Part shown: positions 35,282 to 44,001 of the stretch, one piece after another
How positions within the stretch are numbered: position 1 is the stretch's first letter
Layout: every line of letters starts with the position of its first letter
Source of the DNA: Bradymonadales bacterium
GTDB taxonomy: Bacteria; Bdellovibrionota; UBA2394
DNA: 64,000 nucleotides
Reading direction: 5' to 3'
Assembly (NCBI GenBank): GCA_007693605.1
Contig: REDG01000046.1
Span: 1 to 64,000 of the forward strand
Notes under the pieces: generated by a model
Told to the model about the DNA's origin: nothing
The model's database searches: none
What the model saw: the letters and a program-made list of their open reading frames with translations, nothing else
Program-made: the position numbers and the translations under genes

Positions 35282-36748
35282 GTGAGCGCAGAAAGTTTAA
35301 AGTCGAAGCCCTCAGGCAAGCTCGACTTTGTCGATCGGGCGGAGGCCTGGATCCACTCCAGCCTAGGGATCTTTGCCGGGCTCATCATTTTCCCGCTCTT
35401 TCTGATGAACCTTCACATCTGGACCTTCCAGCACGGGAGCTTCATCTTGCCCCTCAATCTGGAGTTTTTCTCTTGGCTGTTTGAGGCGGGTCACAATCAG
35501 CGAATGGTGTTTCCGTCTTGGGCTCAACACCCGATCTTTCTCTTTCTCTGCCTAGCAGGCCCTATTCTGGGGGCTCTGACATTAAGCCTCGTTCATAAAA
35601 CTCTTGCCTGGCCTAAGGACCTCTCTTTCTTCATGGCCCTCATTCTGATTGCGTCCCTCTACCCTCAGTTTGCCCCGGGGCAATCTCCCGTCCATTTGCT
35701 CTATTGGCTTAGTGCGTTGAGTCTTCTTTACCTGGCCAGCAAGTCCCGTCCGCCGGCTCTGGCCTTTGCTGGCCTGGGCGTGTTGATTCTTTGGCTTGCG
35801 TTGAGCCACCCCTTCTTTTGGTTCAATGCCTTTTGGGGCCTGTTTTCGTTTGGCCTGAGTGCGGCTGTCGCCTTTCTCTTGGCAGACCGAGCTCATATTC
35901 CCTATCGAGATCGGCTTAACCGAAGCTCTAGTCTATTGTTCGCGCTTGCTTGTTTCTTTCTGGCCTTACTAGGTTTGGGCCTTTTCGGAATGGGCTCCTG
36001 GCCGAAGCAGGGCTTTGGACCGGCCTCGTTTTGGTGGATCGCTTATCTCAACCTGGCTCTTGCGGGAGTTTATAGCTGGAAGTCTCCTTGGGAAACTCAG
36101 CGCAGTCTTCGTTTGGCCACACTAGGACTGGGCCCTCTGATCTCTCCCTACCTCGAGATTTTAGGCTTTCTTGTATGCGCTTACTGGGTCCTTGAAATTC
36201 TGCGCTTGAGTCTGCCCTGGGCGAAGCTCTCGCTCACAAGTTTTGTATCGATAAAACTTCTAGCGCTAAGCCTCTCCCTTTCTATTGTGTGCTTCCACTT
36301 TTTTGCACATGCGGAAAAGAGAGAATTCAAACCGGAATGGGTGAGCGTTCTTAAGCAACTGCAGCCCTTCGAACCAGAAGGGATTGTTCTCTTCGGAAAT
36401 GCGCTCCCCTATTTCGCCCACTTCTACAGGGGGCCAATCTTTCAAAACCCAGATGTTTTCTTATTGCGAGAAGAGAGAGAATTTGAGAGCTGGATGAATG
36501 AGAAAGGGGCTCGTCATCTCGTGATCGATCAGAACTTTTTGAGTGAGGTTTGGAAGGAACTCATTCAAGAAAAGGCTTCTCCAGAAGATCTGAACCACAG
36601 TCTGCTCTCTCGTTTGAGTATCTATCGGGGGGAGGCCCTTCAGACGGCCACTCTCTCTTTCTCTGCGGTTGAGAGATTTCGAATTCAATCTTCAGAGCCA
36701 AAGAACTTTCTGATCGTCGAGCTTCAGTCTGGGGATGTCACCGAATGA
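35282..36748 (+). CDS. Unrecognised polytopic membrane protein upstream of murF
   Basis: This 488-residue protein starts GTG 35282. About ten membrane helices lie between residues 25 and 340, followed by a soluble C-terminal part (about 345-488). The latter contains EGIVLFGNALPYFAHFYRGP and ARHLVIDQNFLSEVW. I do not recognise the family. The layout of many helices followed by a C-terminal soluble domain recalls GT-C glycosyltransferases, but no catalytic motif is evident, so this is only a suggestion. Its stop overlaps the murF start by 4 bp, so it is translationally coupled to peptidoglycan precursor synthesis. Confidence 0.6.
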   Translation: MSAESLKSKPSGKLDFVDRAEAWIHSSLGIFAGLIIFPLFLMNLHIWTFQHGSFILPLNLEFFSWLFEAGHNQRMVFPSWAQHPIFLFLCLAGPILGALTLSLVHKTLAWPKDLSFFMALILIASLYPQFAPGQSPVHLLYWLSALSLLYLASKSRPPALAFAGLGVLILWLALSHPFFWFNAFWGLFSFGLSAAVAFLLADRAHIPYRDRLNRSSSLLFALACFFLALLGLGLFGMGSWPKQGFGPASFWWIAYLNLALAGVYSWKSPWETQRSLRLATLGLGPLISPYLEILGFLVCAYWVLEILRLSLPWAKLSLTSFVSIKLLALSLSLSIVCFHFFAHAEKREFKPEWVSVLKQLQPFEPEGIVLFGNALPYFAHFYRGPIFQNPDVFLLREEREFESWMNEKGARHLVIDQNFLSEVWKELIQEKASPEDLNHSLLSRLSIYRGEALQTATLSFSAVERFRIQSSEPKNFLIVELQSGDVTE

Positions 36749-38118
36749 GCAAACTTAGTCTGGAACTCGTCAAACAAGTCTTTCCGCAGCTGCCCCCCTC
36801 TGTCTCGACGCCGATTCAAGGGGTTTCGACCGACTCAAGAAGCTTGCAACCGGGAGAAATCTTTTTCGCCATCTCTGGAGATCGATTTGACGGTCATGAT
36901 TTTATTCAACAAGCGATCGATCGAGGAGCCGCCTTTTGTGTCAGCTCAAAAGCCAAGCAGAGGAAGGCCGATCCGAAGCATTGTCTGACAGTGAACGAGC
37001 CCATCGACTCTCTCAGAGAACTCGCTCGAGCCTATCGAAACACTCTCGAGATTGAGATCATCGGAGTTGGGGGAAGCAACGGAAAGACGACGACAAAAGA
37101 ACTCTGCGCCTTTCTTTTAAGTCAGCTTCTAGGAAATGAGTCCGTCTTCAAGACTGCCAAGTCAGAGAATTCGATTTTGGGCGTCGCGCTCAGCCTTCTT
37201 CGAATTAAGTCAGAAAGAGTCGCAGTTATTGAAATTGGAATAGACGAGCCTGGCTGGATGGATCGGCATCTTGACTTGATACAACCCGACTACGGAATCA
37301 TCACCTCGATCTCAGAGGAACACCTCGAGAAGCTTAACAATATTGAGCGAGTCGCTCAGGAGGAGCTAAAGCTTCTCCAGTATATCGAGCAAAGGGGTCG
37401 GGGCTTTGCTTGCAATAGGGATTGTTCGTGGGTCTCGAAACAAGTCGTCCGCGTTCAGCACTTGGGCTATTCTCTGAAAGCCAAAGCAGAAATCGAAGGG
37501 AAGTATCTGCCACCGAATCGTCTTTCGGCCTTTGGAATGGAATGGCTCAATCCCCTGCCAGGCGCTCACAATGCTCTCAATCTGCTTGCCTCCCTTTGTT
37601 TATTGCGTCTGCTTCGGCCCGATCTACAAAAGAGCGAACTGAAGGGCCTGGTAAAATCTCTCACCTCCTTTTCCGGAGAAGCTCATCGATCAAGGCTTCT
37701 TCGATTTGAGCCGAATCTTTTGGTGTTTGACGATTCTTACAATGCTAACCCCGCCTCGATGGCAGCAGCCCTTGAGAGTTTTTCTGAAGTCTCTGAAGGA
37801 TACGAGAAGATCGCTGTTTTGGGAGATATGAGAGAGCTTGGGGACAGAAGTCAGGAGGCTCACCGAGCGCTGATCAACCGTCTGAGTGTCGGCGATCTAC
37901 ATAAGATCTTTCTCATTGGTCCAGAGATGACAAAGGCTCGTTCAGGACTTCCGAAAGACTCCAGAATTAAAGTCTTTGATGATATTGAAACTTTGACAAA
38001 CAGCCTTCGCCAGTCGATCACAAAGAATCAAAGCTTTCTCTTTAAGGCCTCGAGGGGGCTCCAACTCGAAGTCTGCCTAAAAGTGTTTGAGAACTTCAAA
38101 CCGAAAAGCTCCGTCTGA
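36745..38118 (+). CDS. murF: UDP-MurNAc-tripeptide--D-alanyl-D-alanine ligase
   Basis: This 457-residue Mur ligase adds D-Ala-D-Ala to the peptidoglycan precursor, consuming the product of ddl. Motifs: GVSTDSRSLQPGEIFFAI, GVGGSNGKTTTKELC (ATP loop), SEEHLEKL, GAHNALNLLAS and LVFDDSYNANPASMAAAL. It overlaps the preceding membrane protein gene. Confidence 0.95.
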   Translation: MSKLSLELVKQVFPQLPPSVSTPIQGVSTDSRSLQPGEIFFAISGDRFDGHDFIQQAIDRGAAFCVSSKAKQRKADPKHCLTVNEPIDSLRELARAYRNTLEIEIIGVGGSNGKTTTKELCAFLLSQLLGNESVFKTAKSENSILGVALSLLRIKSERVAVIEIGIDEPGWMDRHLDLIQPDYGIITSISEEHLEKLNNIERVAQEELKLLQYIEQRGRGFACNRDCSWVSKQVVRVQHLGYSLKAKAEIEGKYLPPNRLSAFGMEWLNPLPGAHNALNLLASLCLLRLLRPDLQKSELKGLVKSLTSFSGEAHRSRLLRFEPNLLVFDDSYNANPASMAAALESFSEVSEGYEKIAVLGDMRELGDRSQEAHRALINRLSVGDLHKIFLIGPEMTKARSGLPKDSRIKVFDDIETLTNSLRQSITKNQSFLFKASRGLQLEVCLKVFENFKPKSSV

Positions 38119-38218
38119 GGGACGATCCCCGATCAGGAGTTTGGCCACCATCTCAGAAAGTATTGAAAACTCAGTTTAATGAATCGATTTTTCACTTCCG
38201 ACTGCTTATCGTTTGGTT

Positions 38219-38965
38219 GTGGAATTGATTCCCATTTTTGCGCTCGGGTTTCTTGCGAGTTATTTTGGCAGCTTGCTGGGCCTAGGCGGCGGTTTTATTC
38301 TTGTTCCCGCTCTTCATCTCCTTATTGGGCTCTCCATGAGAGATGCAATTTTCTTTTCTCTCGTGAGCATTCTTTGCATCAGCCTCATTCACAACACTCG
38401 AAATCGATCTCTCATTCGATCTAATCGACAACTCTTGATTCCAATGGCAATTTTTGCGGTGCTCGGCTCTTTGGGCGGAGCTTACTCTCAGGTTTTTTTG
38501 AAGACTCAAGTTTTAGAACTCAGCTTTGGTCTGTTGCTGGTCTTGGTCGCGGTCTATCTGCTCTCGAAGCCGGAGCCAAAAATCTCTCCGAAAGAGAAGC
38601 CCCTGCTCCTCGCGAACTTTGTTCAGGTTGTGGCCGGATTTCTTTCAGGACTTTTTGGAATTGGAGGCGGAATCCTAACCGTCCCAGCGCTCAATCGACT
38701 GATTGGATATCCTCTTCAAGAAAGCGCTCGCATCAGTTTTTTCTTTATCTTTGTTTCGTCGAGTGTGGCTTTGGCTGTTCTTGTGCGAGCGAGACGAGAA
38801 GAGCTGGAACTCATTCCGCCTCTACTCTTGGCGGCCCTGGTGATTGGCTCCCTCACAGGGGCAGGCTTCGCCATGAGAAGCAAAATCTCCAGTGAATTTC
38901 TCCGAAAGCTGTTTTCAATCACCCTTCTTGGAGTGGGGCTGTTACAAATCTGGAAAACACTTTAG
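38219..38965 (+). CDS. TauE/SafE family anion exporter
   Basis: This membrane protein of about 248 residues has eight helices in two repeats, each with a Gly-rich signature: GSLLGLGGGFILVPAL near the N-terminus and GLFGIGGGILTVPALNRLIG in the second half. These are marks of the TauE/SafE (DUF81) family, inner-membrane exporters of sulfite, sulfonate or related organic anions. No ATG is available at the start; GTG 38219 or TTG 38213 must be used. No sulfur-metabolism neighbours are present, so the substrate is unknown. Confidence 0.82.
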   Translation: MELIPIFALGFLASYFGSLLGLGGGFILVPALHLLIGLSMRDAIFFSLVSILCISLIHNTRNRSLIRSNRQLLIPMAIFAVLGSLGGAYSQVFLKTQVLELSFGLLLVLVAVYLLSKPEPKISPKEKPLLLANFVQVVAGFLSGLFGIGGGILTVPALNRLIGYPLQESARISFFFIFVSSSVALAVLVRARREELELIPPLLLAALVIGSLTGAGFAMRSKISSEFLRKLFSITLLGVGLLQIWKTL

Positions 38966-38971
38966 AAGGCC

Positions 38972-39056
38972 GGCTCTAAAGACCCATCTGCCCCTTCGGT
39001 CGACCATATACGAGGATGGCTGCTTCGTTCTTTCCCGCCTTGCAGTGTCGGTCTTG
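38972..39056 (+). repeat. MITE-like element, partial copy
   Basis: GGCTCTAAAGACCCATCTGC, CCCTTCGGTCGACCAT, then GAGGATGGCTGC and CGCCTTGCAGTGTCGG follow the same order as in the copies at 8857 and 43694. It lies between convergent genes. Confidence 0.65.
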
Positions 39057-39072
39057 TTGCCGTGTTGCTCTC

Positions 39073-40671
39073 TCAGGCCTCTTCAGCGGCAAAGCCCCGA
39101 CGAACCGTGTTCTCCGTATGCAATCGAGGCTCCAAAAACTGAAGAAGATAGTCTGGCCCGCCGGCCTTACTGCCGACTCCTGAAAACTTAAATCCCCCAA
39201 AGGCTTGGCGGCCAACAATCGCTCCGGTGATGGATCGATTGATATACAGATTCCCAACTTCCATTTCTTTGCGCGCCCGAGAGATATGAGAAGGACTTCG
39301 AGAATAGATTCCCCCAGTCAACGCGAAGCGAACCGAGTTCACGGCCTCAAAAGCTTCGTCCAAGGACTTCACCCGATGAACCGCCACCACCGGCCCAAAA
39401 ACTTCGTTCTGAAAGAGCGTGTCAGAGCGATCTGGCACTTCGAAAATCGCGGGAGGAATGAAATATCCCTGATCTTGATCGGTCTCTCCAATATAGAGGA
39501 CCTCTAAGCGACTGCTGGCATCTTGAATGCAGCGACGAATTCTTCGAAAGGACGAGTCATCCACCACCGGCCCCACCTGAAATTCAGGATTCCAAGCTGG
39601 CCCGGTGCGAAGGCTTTTCGATGCCGCAACAAATCTGGAGACAAAGCTCTCATAAACTCGATCGTGGACAATGAGTCGACTCAAGGCAGAGCACTTCTGA
39701 CCCTGAAAGCCGAAGGCGCTATGAATCGAACCCGCAACGGCTTCGTCTAAGTCGGCATCTTCATCAACGATCAGCGCATTCTTTCCTCCCATCTCAGCAA
39801 TGACTTTCTTCACACCCCGCTGACCCTCTTTTGGTTTCGCGGCAGCCCCTTCAATGATCGAAAGCCCCACCTCCACCGAACCCGTAAAGCAAATGCCATC
39901 CACTCGCGGGTCTGACACCAGCAAAGGCCCTAACTTCTCCCCTTCTCCTGGCAGAAAGTAAAATGAGTCTTTAGGGAAGCCAACCTCCTTCAAGCCTTGA
40001 GCCAGGAATGCTCCAATGACGGAACTCTGTTCGGCAGGCTTAATAATCACAGAGTTGCCTGCGACCAAGCTGGCCACGGTCATTCCGGTAAGAATCGCCA
40101 GGGGAAAGTTCCAGGGCGCTATCACAGCGAACACCCCTCGTGGAAAATACAACAAGTCGTTGGTCTCTCCTGCAAGCTCTTGCATGCGAATGGGTTTCGA
40201 AAGACTTGCCATTTCTCTGGCATAATAACGACAAAAATCAATGGCCTCACAAGTGTCTGCGTCCGCCTCTCTCCAATTCTTGCCCACCTCAAAGACCATC
40301 CATGCGGAAAGAATATCTCGCCGCTCTTGCATCCAATCTGCCAGGGCCTCGACTAACTGAATTCTCTCCCAAGCCTCAGTCTTTCCCCAAGACCGTCGCC
40401 CCTGATCACACTGAGAGATGGCTGTCTCAAGGTCTTTTTCATCGCCAAATTCTACAAAGCCCACCACTTCTTTCTTGTTCGAAGGGTTCAGGCTAGCTTG
40501 ATATTTTATGGAATTCTCTCTCTCTGGCTTGGACTGGCCATCTCCAAGCCGGTAACTCATTCCAAGCTGTCGATGAATGTGTTCCACTGCCGACTTCATC
40601 GCGAGTCGATCTTGATCTAGGGCAAAATTTCTTGGTGAACAGTTTTTAAAGGGACTTAAGATCTTTTCCAT
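39073..40671 (-). CDS. L-glutamate gamma-semialdehyde (P5C) dehydrogenase
   Basis: This 532-residue NAD-dependent aldehyde dehydrogenase completes proline oxidation to glutamate. It shows VIAPWNFPLAILTGMTVASL, CFTGSVEVGLSI, IAEMGGKNALIVD (catalytic Glu) and GFQGQKCSALSRL (catalytic Cys). Overall it resembles the C-terminal half of PutA. The start is taken at ATG 40671 (MEKILSPFKN); an upstream ATG at 40710 would add a Lys/Arg-rich stretch. It overlaps the PRODH gene, so the two PutA activities are encoded by separate, coupled genes. Confidence 0.92.
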   Translation of the reverse strand: MEKILSPFKNCSPRNFALDQDRLAMKSAVEHIHRQLGMSYRLGDGQSKPERENSIKYQASLNPSNKKEVVGFVEFGDEKDLETAISQCDQGRRSWGKTEAWERIQLVEALADWMQERRDILSAWMVFEVGKNWREADADTCEAIDFCRYYAREMASLSKPIRMQELAGETNDLLYFPRGVFAVIAPWNFPLAILTGMTVASLVAGNSVIIKPAEQSSVIGAFLAQGLKEVGFPKDSFYFLPGEGEKLGPLLVSDPRVDGICFTGSVEVGLSIIEGAAAKPKEGQRGVKKVIAEMGGKNALIVDEDADLDEAVAGSIHSAFGFQGQKCSALSRLIVHDRVYESFVSRFVAASKSLRTGPAWNPEFQVGPVVDDSSFRRIRRCIQDASSRLEVLYIGETDQDQGYFIPPAIFEVPDRSDTLFQNEVFGPVVAVHRVKSLDEAFEAVNSVRFALTGGIYSRSPSHISRARKEMEVGNLYINRSITGAIVGRQAFGGFKFSGVGSKAGGPDYLLQFLEPRLHTENTVRRGFAAEEA

Positions 40672-42082
40672 TCTTTCTCTCTTTCTTTTTCTCTTCTTTC
40701 TGTCGCTCAAGATGCCACCCTGGCCGCCGAAGAAGAAGCTCCATCGCCTTTCGGTCCATGAAACTCTGGCGCAAAAATGAGTCGTTAGCGGTATTCTCTA
40801 ACAACCTTCGCACCAAGTAAGACAGGCCCGGAAGCATTTCCCCCAGCGGACAATACTCTCGAAGCCTCAGCTTGCGCCTTAAAATGGCGTCCTTAAATGA
40901 ACCTGACATTCCATAGAGCATCTGAATCTCAAAAGAGTTTCGAGGAAGCTTCAACTCCTCAGCAAGCGCCAGGCAATAGGAAAGACTTCGAACATTGTGA
41001 GAGCCCGCTGCCATTTCGATCTTCGGATAGCTTCCCAACAGCAGCCTCGCACAAGACTCAAAGGCCTGATCTGACTCCCACTTCTCCGAAAACACAGGCG
41101 ACTCCCAATCATTTTGTTCTGCAATGATCGTCTCGTAATCCCAATAAGCCCCCTTCACAAGCCTGATCGTGAAGGGCGTTCCTCTTTCGGTCGCAAGTTG
41201 AATCCACTCTCGAACTTCTTCTTCGGCGCTCCGAAGATAGGCCTGGCAAACAATTCCGAAGTGCCGATAAGACTTAAACTCTGGCATCAAAATGAGCTGC
41301 CGAAAAACTTTTCTAGTCAGGGAGTTTAATGAAAACTGCTCCATATCGAAGTTGATGAAGACGCCTCGCTGCATCGCCAACCGCAAAACCGGAATCAAAC
41401 GAGCCTTTAACCTCTCGACGCTCGAATCAGTCGCCATGGGGTCGAGTAGGGCGTCAAAAGCAGAGAGCTTCAGTGAGACATTCACTTTCGGCACAGGCCC
41501 CAAGTCTGAAAAGTCAACCGGCTGAACCTCCGTCCAATTTAGAGACTCGTTTCCCAGTTGATCGATCAAATCTTCATATTGGGACTGGTAGTGATGACTC
41601 TCTTCATCAGAAACGACGGCCTCCCCCAGAATATCCAAAGTGAACCCGACTCCTGACGATCGGAGGTCCAAGACTTTGGGTAGAGCTTCTGTTGCGTTTC
41701 GCCCAACAATAAACAGATTCCCCATTTGCCGAACCTGTCGATCACTCAGCCTCATCAGCAGCTGCCGAAATAGAGGGAGCCGCAAGAGGCCCGAAACCAG
41801 GCTGAGCAAGCCCGGCCAAGACTCAACCGAAGGGGGTCGAGAAAGGTACTCTAGAAGATGCTGAAGTTTTTGACGGTCTGTGACCAAAACGGGCAAGACA
41901 TCCACAAATCGAAAGAGCTGGGTCTTGACCAGCGGATCTTTCATGGACAATTCCATGAATTTGTTCTGCCAAAAATTCCTGTTAAAGACTTTGAAAGCCC
42001 CGCCTCGGCTATCTCGAAAAATCTGTTGGCCGATCTCAATTGTCCGTGCTTCAATTCTATCTGAATCAAGAGGAGCTACCAT
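40646..42082 (-). CDS. Proline dehydrogenase
   Basis: This FAD-dependent enzyme of about 478 residues oxidises proline to pyrroline-5-carboxylate. PutA-type motifs: MKDPLVKTQLFRFVDVLPVL, NVSLKLSAFDALLDP, RLVKGAYWDYETI, AAGSHNVRSL, QMLYGMSGSFKDA and CPLGEMLPGLSYLVRRLLEN. No DNA-binding domain precedes it, so it is not a PutA repressor. The frame extends to 42124, but ATG 42082 is favoured. This start faces the divergent GGDEF gene start at the same base, so each leader must lie in the other gene's coding region. Confidence 0.9.
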   Translation of the reverse strand: MVAPLDSDRIEARTIEIGQQIFRDSRGGAFKVFNRNFWQNKFMELSMKDPLVKTQLFRFVDVLPVLVTDRQKLQHLLEYLSRPPSVESWPGLLSLVSGLLRLPLFRQLLMRLSDRQVRQMGNLFIVGRNATEALPKVLDLRSSGVGFTLDILGEAVVSDEESHHYQSQYEDLIDQLGNESLNWTEVQPVDFSDLGPVPKVNVSLKLSAFDALLDPMATDSSVERLKARLIPVLRLAMQRGVFINFDMEQFSLNSLTRKVFRQLILMPEFKSYRHFGIVCQAYLRSAEEEVREWIQLATERGTPFTIRLVKGAYWDYETIIAEQNDWESPVFSEKWESDQAFESCARLLLGSYPKIEMAAGSHNVRSLSYCLALAEELKLPRNSFEIQMLYGMSGSFKDAILRRKLRLREYCPLGEMLPGLSYLVRRLLENTANDSFLRQSFMDRKAMELLLRRPGWHLERQKEEKKKERKNGKDLKSL

Positions 42083-43623
42083 TGTTTTATGTCCCGTCTC
42101 AACGAGTTCTGTTTGTTCTAACATTCTGCGCCAGCCTCTTTCTGTTGGGGGGGGCCTACTTCCTAAACAAGGACCTCTCTCGCTTATATCAGCGACCTTC
42201 AGAGCAGCTCAAGGAAATCGCTGCACTCGCCACGAACCTAATCCCTCAACAGGAAATTGAAAACAGCTTAGAGACTAAAAATGAGCATAGTCCTTCTAGT
42301 CGACAGCTTCAGTCCACTCTCAACCAGCTAAAGGCAAATCTGCGACCTCAAATCGAAATCAGCGTTCTACATGACGATAGTGGCCAGTGGAGGGTTCTTC
42401 AATCCAGCTCTCCTAATTGGCGGATGGGAGATTTGCAGCCTCATTTGTCTGAGGCGGGCGACCTCGCCCTTCGCAATCGGCAACCCGTAGCGAGCGCTCT
42501 TGAAAGAGATGGTTCGAGATATTGGAGTCGGGTCTGGCAACCTCTCGATCTCAACGGGCTTGCCTTGGTTGTCGAGTCTGATGAGTCTGCCACCCAGTTT
42601 CAGGCTAGAAGCCTCTTGCTGAATTATTTGGCCATGGGAATTGTTTTGCTGCTTCTGAGTGGGCTGGTTTTCTTCTGGCTGTCGAGAAAACGGCTCGAAG
42701 AAGTGGGACTTCTTTCATCACTTTCAGAAAGACTCCTTTTGGATTCAGCTAAATCAATCTGCGTGATCAACCACCAGGGGGAGTGTGTTGCAACAAACCC
42801 AAACTTTGCGCAGCGACTTTGGACCGATCAAGAAAGCCTGCACAAACAGAATCTCTTCTCACCTGACTACTTTGGGCAAGTGACTGCGGGCTCGAAAACC
42901 AAAGCCCTCTCGCTGGAGTCTCTGTTGGCCATGCCTTCTAAGAGTCAGATTCTGAACCTCCAATCTGAGACGGGCGAGCAGTGCTTCGTAAAACTGTCCA
43001 TCGAAGAGCTGGAAGTGAGCGGACTGGAGTCAAAGCCATACTACTTGATAGAACTTGAGGCCGTAAGCCGCACCTCTTTGACCCAGTCGAAGAGTTCCGC
43101 CTGGGCCTACCCATCTGAAGAGGACTTTGATTTTGTGGATCAGCGGACCAAGCTTCCGAATCGAAGCTATTTGTTTCACGCCCTCAGTGCTCGCATGAAC
43201 TTTCTACAGAATATCGATTGTTCGATGATGTTGATCGAACTCGACCAGTTCACTCACTTTATCGAACTCTTCGGCAAGGAAACCGGTGAGGCCGCCCTAA
43301 AAGCTTGGGCTGAGTTTCTGCGGGGATATTTTCGCCAGTCGGACTTGGTCGTCCACTTTGAAGAGACTCGATTCTTGGTCGTACTCGAACAGACAGAAAG
43401 CAACCAGGCCCTACGAATTGCTCACAACCTAAAAAATTCCATGAAAGAGAGCCGGCATCAACTCATCCAGGGCATGAGCTTCAGTATCTCAGTGACCTCT
43501 TATCAAAAGCCTGAGTCGTTTCAAAGCTGGCTGGCCCGAAGTGAAATCGCTCTTCAAAGAGCTTCAAATCGAGGCTTTGGTCAGATTGAAGTTGACACTC
43601 CTTTGGCAGCTGGACCAGTCTAG
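42082..43623 (+). CDS. Membrane-bound PAS-GGDEF protein with degenerate active site
   Basis: This protein of about 513 residues starts TTG 42082, with AAGAGGAG (42068-42075) 6 bp upstream. Membrane helix one is at about 8-28, a periplasmic sensor region at 30-178, helix two at 179-200, a PAS-like domain at 214-326 and a GGDEF-fold domain at 351-513 (QRTKLPNRSYLFHAL, MMLIELDQF). The signature position reads HFEET (about 425-429), where GGDEF is expected. Diguanylate cyclase activity is therefore unlikely, and it may act as a c-di-GMP or protein-interaction sensor. Its last 89 bp are duplicated at 45791. Upstream in-frame TTG/GTG starts exist but lack a ribosome site. Confidence 0.78.
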   Translation: MFYVPSQRVLFVLTFCASLFLLGGAYFLNKDLSRLYQRPSEQLKEIAALATNLIPQQEIENSLETKNEHSPSSRQLQSTLNQLKANLRPQIEISVLHDDSGQWRVLQSSSPNWRMGDLQPHLSEAGDLALRNRQPVASALERDGSRYWSRVWQPLDLNGLALVVESDESATQFQARSLLLNYLAMGIVLLLLSGLVFFWLSRKRLEEVGLLSSLSERLLLDSAKSICVINHQGECVATNPNFAQRLWTDQESLHKQNLFSPDYFGQVTAGSKTKALSLESLLAMPSKSQILNLQSETGEQCFVKLSIEELEVSGLESKPYYLIELEAVSRTSLTQSKSSAWAYPSEEDFDFVDQRTKLPNRSYLFHALSARMNFLQNIDCSMMLIELDQFTHFIELFGKETGEAALKAWAEFLRGYFRQSDLVVHFEETRFLVVLEQTESNQALRIAHNLKNSMKESRHQLIQGMSFSISVTSYQKPESFQSWLARSEIALQRASNRGFGQIEVDTPLAAGPV

Positions 43624-43624
43624 G
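43536..43624 (+). repeat. 89-bp direct repeat, left copy (3' end of the GGDEF gene)
   Basis: This segment encodes the last 28 residues and stop of the GGDEF protein plus one base. It is repeated at 45791-45879 with 2 mismatches in 89 bp. The two copies bracket the AbiE cassette. Confidence 0.9.
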
Positions 43625-43693
43625 AAATTCCCATCCGAGAAGCAGTGCAGGGAGTGCTTCAGCTTCATTTGCCTGAAAGGTGAAGCCTCTTTG

Positions 43694-43804
43694 GGGAGTG
43701 TCGCTAAAGGCCCATCTGCCCCACTCTCAGGTCGACCTGGTTTGAGGATGGCTACAATGCTCCTTGCCCGCGTTGCAGTGTCGGCCGAGTCGCTGCGCTT
43801 GGCC
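43694..43804 (+). repeat. MITE-like element, partial copy inside the AbiE island
   Basis: GGGAGTGTCGCTAAAGGCCC, then ATCTGCCCC, the short palindrome CAGGTCGACCTG, GAGGATGGCTACAATGCTCC and GCAGTGTCGGCCGAGTCGC. It lacks the right terminal repeat. Confidence 0.7.
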
Positions 43805-43824
43805 TAGCAGACGAATAACTTGGC

Positions 43825-43854
43825 TAGTATATATGTATATATACATATATACTA
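43825..43854. promoter_or_regulatory. Distal AbiEi operator-like palindrome (30 bp, perfect)
   Basis: A perfect 30-bp inverted repeat, TAGTATATATGTATA and its complement. Its centre contains TATATGTATATATACATATA, which is also the centre of the palindrome at 43965-43992. Centres are 139 bp apart. Known AbiEi antitoxins repress their promoter by binding inverted repeats. Confidence 0.65.
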
Positions 43855-43942
43855 ATAAGTAAAATTCGTCAACCGCTACAAACTATTGAAATCAATGCCT
43901 TAATTTAGAATTGGCTGGGAAGTCTGGGCGGCCTAGAAGGCC

Positions 43943-43971
43943 TTTACATTTTCTTTATAACATGCTATTAT
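43943..43971 (+). promoter_or_regulatory. Candidate abiE promoter
   Basis: TTTACA (43943-43948) and TATTAT (43966-43971) are 17 bp apart. The -10 box lies in the left arm of the proximal palindrome, so a protein bound there would block RNA polymerase. Confidence 0.6.
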
Positions 43972-43992
43972 ATGTATATATACATATAATAG
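43965..43992. promoter_or_regulatory. Proximal AbiEi operator-like palindrome (28 bp, perfect)
   Basis: CTATTATATGTATA followed by its exact complement, ending 9 bp before the abiEi ATG. It shares the 20-bp core with the distal palindrome and covers the -10 box and probable transcription start. Confidence 0.7.
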
Positions 43993-44001
43993 AAGCTAGT
44001 A

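Noticed and set aside
39073-42082. PutA split by a frameshift
   Set aside because: Each gene has its own start and complete catalytic domain with a normal short overlap, which is a known arrangement of separate PRODH and P5CDH genes.
43541-43807. 88-codon plus frame across the GGDEF gene end and the repeat element
   Set aside because: It is an alternative frame of the GGDEF gene continuing into a MITE-like copy; no coding features.
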